Virus record (IMG/VR): IMGVR_UViG_3300021354_000036 | Span: 1 to 22,546 of that record | Strand: one strand, 5' to 3' | Length of the DNA stretch: 22,546 nt | Origin: a virus | Position numbers and translations under genes: made by a program | Shown here: positions 19,127 to 22,546 of the stretch, one piece after another | Position numbering within the stretch: position 1 is the first letter of the stretch | Layout of the letters: every line of letters begins with the position of its first letter | Notes under the pieces: generated by a model | Told to the model about the DNA's origin: nothing | What the model saw: only the letters and a program-made list of their open reading frames with translations | The model's database searches: none

Positions 19127-19166
19127 AATAGCGAAGCCACGCAGTCGGACAGGACTGAATGGCTTC
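19121..19166 (+). other. Strong two-part hairpin between genes (possible structured RNA or processing site)
   Basis: Two adjacent elements are visible. First, CGCTA-AAA-TAGCG (19121-19133) overlaps the stop of the preceding gene. Second, GAAGCCA (19133-19139) pairs with TGGCTTC (19160-19166), and inside it CAGTC (19142-19146) pairs with GACTG (19153-19157), giving a 7-bp plus 5-bp stem with a 2x2 internal loop and a 6-base loop. No T-run follows on the plus strand. The element lies in a 66-base gap before a well-placed AAAGGAG. It is likely an RNA structure, but not a recognised riboswitch or tRNA. Confidence 0.55.
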
Positions 19167-19192
19167 TAACCAACCAACTATAAAGGAGTTGA

Positions 19193-19393
19193 ATGGCTGC
19201 TGACAATTGTAAAGCCTGTAGATATTTCCAAGACCACGGTCCTATGGGAATATGCAGGCGCTTTCCGGCATACGTTAACCGCCACCATACCGAGATATGT
19301 GGCGAGTTTTCTGCATTGCTTGTTGAAATGTTGGTTTTGCCAGTTAAGGAAATGACTGAAGTAAAAAAACAACGTGGGAGGCCAAAGAAATGA
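19193..19393 (+). CDS. Small four-cysteine protein with AT-hook-like tail
   Basis: The product has 66 residues; ATG 19193 follows AAAGGAG. The four cysteines C6, C9, C21 and C36 (CKACRYF, GICRRFP, EICGEFS) would hold one zinc or an Fe-S cluster. The pattern C-x2-C-x-(Y/F)F, then GxCRRxP, then CGEF recurs in small phage and bacterial proteins of unknown role. The C-terminus (KKQRGRPKK) resembles an AT-hook or basic DNA-contacting tail. It ends overlapping the GroES-like gene (ATGA). DNA binding is inference. Confidence 0.65.
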   Translation: MAADNCKACRYFQDHGPMGICRRFPAYVNRHHTEICGEFSALLVEMLVLPVKEMTEVKKQRGRPKK

Positions 19394-19668
19394 AACTTAC
19401 GCCTTTACGCGACAAAATCATTGTCAAGCCAGAAAAACGAATCCAGAGTATCCTGTACGTTCAGACCGCAGAAGCCGATTCTGTGGGCTATGTGGTAGCT
19501 GTTGGCCCAGATGCGGCTAAACACTTAAACGTGGGCGAAAAGGTATATTTTGGAACGCTAGCCAAAGACTACGGGAATGAATACCTGAAGTTTGAGGAAT
19601 TGAAGATCAACAACGAACGCCATCTCAAAATGAGTTGGCAAGACATTTGCTTTGTGGAAGAACTATGA
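19390..19668 (+). CDS. GroES-like co-chaperonin
   Basis: The product has 92 residues; ATG 19390 overlaps the previous stop and follows GGAGG. The GroES fold is visible: LTPLRDKIIVKPEK (strand 1), a candidate mobile loop KRIQSILYVQTAEAD with hydrophobic tripeptide ILY (about 21-23), and VGYVVAVGPDA. Then LNVGEKVYFGTLAKDYGNEYLKFEELKI and a final strand (WQDICFVEEL) complete the barrel. Host GroES is about 95-100 residues, so the size is full. The loop is shorter and less glycine-rich than in host GroES. As with T4 gp31, it could replace host GroES at GroEL for folding a phage protein such as the capsid (inference). No GroEL gene is in the window. Confidence 0.82.
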   Translation: MKLTPLRDKIIVKPEKRIQSILYVQTAEADSVGYVVAVGPDAAKHLNVGEKVYFGTLAKDYGNEYLKFEELKINNERHLKMSWQDICFVEEL

Positions 19669-19826
19669 CCGAACAATCAATCAAAGACCGTATCATTGAA
19701 TTGTCTAACCAAGCCAAGAACATGGAAGTCAATCTAGTCGCTGTCCAAGGCGCAATCCAAGATTGCCAGTGGTGGTTGAAACAACTGGAGAATCAAGATG
19801 CCCCTCAAGAAGTCAGCCAGCCCTAA
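19665..19826 (+). CDS. Small coiled-coil protein, 53 residues
   Basis: ATG 19665 overlaps the GroES-like stop (ATGA) and has GGAAG just upstream; longer in-frame starts lie inside that gene. The product reads TEQSIKDRIIELSNQAKNMEVNLVAVQGAIQDCQWWLKQLENQ, one long heptad helix, then a short polar tail. Single-helix phage proteins of this type are common and uncharacterised. It overlaps the next gene by 29 bases. Confidence 0.6.
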   Translation: MTEQSIKDRIIELSNQAKNMEVNLVAVQGAIQDCQWWLKQLENQDAPQEVSQP

Positions 19827-19938
19827 AGCGTTCAAAGAGAACATCAAGGCTGAGGTAAAGGCGGGGAAACCCGTCAAACAGGCCGTGGCAATTGCCTATT
19901 CTGAGAAGCGTGAGGCTGAAAAGGCCAAAAAGAAATAA
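19798..19938 (+). CDS. Small Lys-rich helical protein, 46 residues
   Basis: ATG 19798 lies in another frame inside the end of the previous gene, with GGAG 8 nt upstream. The product begins MPLKKSASPKAFKENIKAEV and continues KAGKPVKQAVAIAYSEKREAEKAKKK. The pattern PLKKG/S-S-x(n)-NI-x-AE-x-AGKP-x-KQAVAIA-x-S is a recurrent short phage protein of unknown function. Its basic helices could bind DNA or RNA. It ends 24 bases before the zincin gene. Confidence 0.68.
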   Translation: MPLKKSASPKAFKENIKAEVKAGKPVKQAVAIAYSEKREAEKAKKK

Positions 19939-19960
19939 AATCTGTGCAAACAGAGGATTT
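19938..19960 (+). promoter_or_regulatory. Hairpin over the ribosome site of the zincin gene
   Basis: TCTGT (19941-19945), GCAA loop and ACAGA (19950-19954) form a stem closed by a GNRA tetraloop; alternatively AAATC (19938-19942) pairs with GATTT (19956-19960). Either fold covers AGAGGA (19952-19957), the ribosome site of ATG 19963, so it may damp translation of the putative protease. Confidence 0.4.
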
Positions 19961-19962
19961 CT

Positions 19963-21021
19963 ATGCCAACTCTAGCCGACATTTACAGCGCCATTGGATC
20001 AGCAAGACGCAAAGGGTCTGATTTTATTCAGAACCCTGGTCTGTCTTTGCAACAAATGGTTGGACTGGCAAATGATCGTGCTGGAGAACTGAACCAACAA
20101 ACGGCAGCAGCGGCTCAAGAAGGCGTCAATTATGGCCCCTCAAGCCAAGCACTAGGACAAACGCTTGCAGGGGCTTACAACCCTGTTGGCATGTTTATTG
20201 GCCCAAATGCCGCATCTTTTAACAAAATTATGGCAGTAAAAGCCCAAGAATTGGAAAAATTGGGAAAAACGGCAGAAGAAATTTGGGAACAAACTGGCAC
20301 ATTTAGAGGCCCAGATAAACAGTGGCGACAAGAAATTAGCGATAAAAATTCAAAAATAACTGAAGATGTTTTTAATCAAATATCTGCTAATAAACAATTT
20401 AAAGGCCCTATGGGGCAAGCCTTACAACATGAGGAACTTTATAACGCTTATCCACAATCTGCTGGAATTCCAACAACCATGTTTGCTGATGCGGCGCCTA
20501 GTGGAAATATGTTATATGGCAGAACTGGAACATTTCAAACACCACAAATCACTGTAGGTGGGCCAAGTTCAATGGATCAAAGAAGTGTAGCATTGCATGA
20601 ACTTCAACACGCAATTCAACAAAAAGAAGGATTTGCCCGAGGTGGTAGTCTTAATTCTTTTAAACCAAATGATATTTTTAGCACAAAAGCATTAGAGGAT
20701 GCCTCAATTATTGATAAATTAATGAGGGGGTCAAATTTAGATCAATTAGAAGCAAAACAAAGGTTTGAATCATTATTTAAGAGAAGTCCAGAAACTGGTG
20801 CGTTTGCTGCCTTAGAACGAATTGGCACAGGAAAAGAGTTAGATGCCGCTAGAGATGCCGCTAGACTTGCTGAAAAACCATTTGAATCATATAGACGATT
20901 AGCTGGTGAGGCAGAGGCTAGAGCAACTCAAAAACGCAGAAACTTAACTGATGAACAACGAAAAGCAATTTTTCCGTTGAAAAGTTATGATGTGCCTATA
21001 AAAGAATTGATTTTTAAATAA
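19963..21021 (+). CDS. Zincin-like (HExxH) protein upstream of terminase
   Basis: The product has 352 residues; ATG 19963 follows AGAGGA. The C-terminal half has a metalloprotease-type helix SVALHELQHAIQQKEGFARGGS (HELQH at 212-216, two zinc histidines and a catalytic Glu). Later come SYRRLAGEAEARATQKRRNL and a C-terminal FPLKSYDVPIKELIF strand pair. This set is typical of the zincin-like domains found in phage large polyvalent proteins, here as a stand-alone chain. The N-terminus starts MPTLADIYSAIG and continues with a Gly/Ala/Gln-rich segment like an ejection protein, so the protein may be packaged and injected. From about 20240 the sequence is clearly AT-richer than its surroundings, suggesting recent exchange. 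The substrate is unknown. Confidence 0.7.
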   Translation: MPTLADIYSAIGSARRKGSDFIQNPGLSLQQMVGLANDRAGELNQQTAAAAQEGVNYGPSSQALGQTLAGAYNPVGMFIGPNAASFNKIMAVKAQELEKLGKTAEEIWEQTGTFRGPDKQWRQEISDKNSKITEDVFNQISANKQFKGPMGQALQHEELYNAYPQSAGIPTTMFADAAPSGNMLYGRTGTFQTPQITVGGPSSMDQRSVALHELQHAIQQKEGFARGGSLNSFKPNDIFSTKALEDASIIDKLMRGSNLDQLEAKQRFESLFKRSPETGAFAALERIGTGKELDAARDAARLAEKPFESYRRLAGEAEARATQKRRNLTDEQRKAIFPLKSYDVPIKELIFK

Positions 21022-21428
21022 TGATTGATACAACCGAAAAACGCCCTGTTGGAAGACCAAGCCTTTACGATCCTAAATATTGTGAGGAAGTCATTGCTTT
21101 GGGCAAAATCGGTAAATCTAGCGAAGCAATTGGCGCTATGTTAGGTGTCGGCACTGCTACTTTATATCGCTGGCGCGATGAGTTTCCAGAATTTCGAGAA
21201 GCCTTGGAGTTAGCTAAAGAGTTTGAACTGCATTGGTGGGAAGATATTGCCCAAACGCACATGATTGAAAACAAGGAAAGCGACAGGATTAACGCTTCTA
21301 TTTGGTCAAGGTCAATGGCTGCAAGGTTTCCGAAGAAGTACCGTGAGAGTACGAAGACGGAGATTACAGGGGCTGATGGTGCTCCGCTGATCTCTGGCAT
21401 CCAAGTCACCTTTGTTAAGCCTGAATGA
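21021..21428 (+). CDS. Terminase small subunit
   Basis: The product has 135 residues; ATG 21021 overlaps the previous TAA. It has a basic N-terminus (KRPVGRPSLYDPKYCEEVIALGKIGKSSEAIGAMLGVGTATLYRWRDEFPEFREALELAKEFELHWWED), containing an HTH with recognition helix TATLYRWRDEF. An oligomerisation helix and an end with SRSMAARFPKKYRESTKTEITGADG follow. This N-HTH plus helical core plus KYREST-x-TEITG-x-DG end is characteristic of phage small terminases that recognise the packaging site. It overlaps the large-subunit start (ATGA), the standard arrangement. Confidence 0.87.
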   Translation: MIDTTEKRPVGRPSLYDPKYCEEVIALGKIGKSSEAIGAMLGVGTATLYRWRDEFPEFREALELAKEFELHWWEDIAQTHMIENKESDRINASIWSRSMAARFPKKYRESTKTEITGADGAPLISGIQVTFVKPE

Positions 21429-22546
21429 GTGAAGTCAGTGGATCAATCAAAAAAGCAGAGTTTCCTGAGAAGCTCAGTTGCCTATTTCAGCCAGTTAAGT
21501 CTCGCTATCGCGTCCTATATGGTGGTCGTGGAGGCGCTAAGTCATGGGGCATTGCCAGGGCTTTACTGATTAAAGGCGCTAAAGACCCGCTACGCATCCT
21601 CTGCGCCCGTGAGTTTATGACCTCAATGAAGGATTCAGTACACAAGCTGTTGTGTGACCAGATCGATGACTTGAGCCTTGGCGGGATGTACGAGATCACC
21701 CAAACATCAATCAGGGGCAAGAACGGGACTGAATTCTTCTTTGTGGGCTTACGGAACAACATTTCCAACGTCAAGTCTATTGAAGGCGTTTCTATTGCTT
21801 GGGTAGAAGAAGCCCAAACAGTCAGCGCAACCTCATGGAATACCCTGATTCCCACAATTCGCGCTGATAACAGTGAAATATGGGTTAGCTTTAACCCTGA
21901 ACTAGAAACAGACGAGACTTACCAAAGGTTTGTGGTCAACCCTCCTGAGAACTCAGTGGTCACCAAAATCAATTGGAATGACAATCCTTGGTTTCCTGAC
22001 ACGCTACGGCTTGAGAAAGACTCGCTCAAACTGCGGGATATGCAAGCCTATAACACGGTTTGGGAGGGCATTTGCAGGCAGACTGTAGATGGGGCAGTGT
22101 TTGCTAGAGAACTTCAGCAAGCAGACATGGAGCAACGCATCACAAGAGTAGGTTATGACCCTTCTAAGCCTGTTCACGCTGTCTTTGACTTGGGATGGTC
22201 AGATGCTACAGCTATTTGGTTTGTGCAGTTTATCGGCATGGAAACCCGTCTAATCCGTTATATTGAGGACAGTCAAAAGACCATAACCGACTATCTTTCT
22301 AAGATGCAAACCTACGGATACATCTACGATACACTGTGGCTACCACATGATGCGGAGAATAAAACTTTGGCTGCTGCTGGCAGATCAATTGAGCAAATCG
22401 TTAAGGCGGCGGGGTTCAAGACCCGAATAATCCCAAGAACTCCTGTGGTGGACTCAATCAACGCAGCCCGAACATTATTCCGCAATTGTTGGTTTGATAG
22501 GGAAAATTGCCACGATGGGCTACAATGTTTGCGTCACTATCGCTAT
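21425..22546 (+). CDS. Terminase large subunit (3' partial)
   Basis: ATG 21425 overlaps the small-subunit stop and the frame stays open to the last base (374 codons), so the C-terminus is outside the window. The ATPase is clear: LYGGRGGAKSWG with Walker A at 33-40, SIAWVEEA with Walker B and catalytic Glu at 123-130, and VSFNPE (about 154-159) as a coupling motif. The nuclease part begins at VFDLGWSDATA (D255, D260), with later acidic positions in YIEDS (E281) and LPHDAEN (D309), as expected for an RNase H-like nuclease. It cuts and pumps DNA into the prohead. It resembles the Terminase_3/PBSX-like branch; a headful mechanism is inferred only from the P22-like context. Confidence 0.92.
   Translation, partial: MSEVSGSIKKAEFPEKLSCLFQPVKSRYRVLYGGRGGAKSWGIARALLIKGAKDPLRILCAREFMTSMKDSVHKLLCDQIDDLSLGGMYEITQTSIRGKNGTEFFFVGLRNNISNVKSIEGVSIAWVEEAQTVSATSWNTLIPTIRADNSEIWVSFNPELETDETYQRFVVNPPENSVVTKINWNDNPWFPDTLRLEKDSLKLRDMQAYNTVWEGICRQTVDGAVFARELQQADMEQRITRVGYDPSKPVHAVFDLGWSDATAIWFVQFIGMETRLIRYIEDSQKTITDYLSKMQTYGYIYDTLWLPHDAENKTLAAAGRSIEQIVKAAGFKTRIIPRTPVVDSINAARTLFRNCWFDRENCHDGLQCLRHYRY

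Noticed and set aside
19133-19166. tRNA or riboswitch
   Set aside because: The hairpin has no cloverleaf, anticodon arm, CCA end or known aptamer core.
21505-21855. Leftward 116-residue frame
   Set aside because: It is the antisense shadow of the terminase ATPase domain.
1-22546. Integrase, attachment site, CRISPR array, insertion sequence
   Set aside because: No recombinase motif, regular repeat-spacer pattern or transposase was found; a temperate life style therefore rests only on the repressor-like switch and remains unproven.

Overview
The window is a contiguous, gene-dense segment of a tailed double-stranded DNA bacteriophage (Caudoviricetes). Its structural genes follow the order of phage P22: a gp10-like tail-closure protein, fibre genes, three consecutive DNA-ejection proteins and a tailspike with a head-binding-like N-terminus. 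A short-tailed podovirus is therefore the most likely identity. The host cannot be read directly. Shine-Dalgarno sites of the AAGGA/GGAG type, sigma70-like promoters and the Erf/NinB/DUF1376-type proteins point to a Gram-negative proteobacterium, perhaps a freshwater betaproteobacterium (inference). No rRNA, tRNA, CRISPR array, insertion sequence or integrase was seen.

Layout. (1) 1-8411, rightward: tail and ejection module, ending in the tailspike and carrying an unexpected cupin gene. (2) 8413-10109, rightward: lysis cassette (two small membrane proteins, a two/three-TM holin, a GH108 endolysin). (3) 10120-11534, rightward: two accessory enzymes, a GNAT acetyltransferase and a metallophosphoesterase with a DNA-binding-like N-terminus. 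(4) 11524-12042: a leftward acidic protein and a rightward small charged protein, diverging from a 66-bp gap. (5) 12002-16499, leftward: a tightly overlapping early operon. In transcription order it encodes two tandem Cro-like repressor paralogues, a winged-helix protein, a DUF1376 replication protein, a Cys/His protein, a TTG-started small protein, a VRR-NUC nuclease, NinB, eight very small proteins and an HNH/DUF1364 nuclease. (6) 16500-16630: a divergent control region with promoters on both strands and a palindromic operator. (7) 16631-19938, rightward: a second early operon with Erf annealing protein, YqaJ/lambda-type exonuclease, a putative partner protein, a winged-helix protein, small Cys-rich and basic proteins and a GroES-like co-chaperonin. 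(8) 19963-22546, rightward: a zincin-type (HELQH) protein, the terminase small subunit and a terminase large subunit cut by the window end.

The genes form two early operons fired from one Cro-type switch: a leftward replication/recombination arm and a rightward single-strand-annealing recombination arm that reads into DNA packaging. On a circular or permuted genome, the portal, scaffold and capsid genes would lie between the right and left ends of this window. Neighbouring genes overlap by a few bases (ATGA, TGATG, ATGACTGA, TTGA) at most junctions, so translational coupling is pervasive. No stretch over 300 bases lacks a gene; the longest non-coding parts are the switch (16500-16630) and the leader of the DUF1376 gene (15721-15829).

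The points most worth a second look are: the duplicated Cro-like genes with a predicted leaderless first gene; the palindrome overlapping the rightward promoter; the phage GroES homologue; the M15 peptidase fused to an ejection protein and flanked by a repeated TLA(D/E)LWD peptide; the cupin inside the tail operon; the zincin next to terminase; and several unexplained RNA hairpins.
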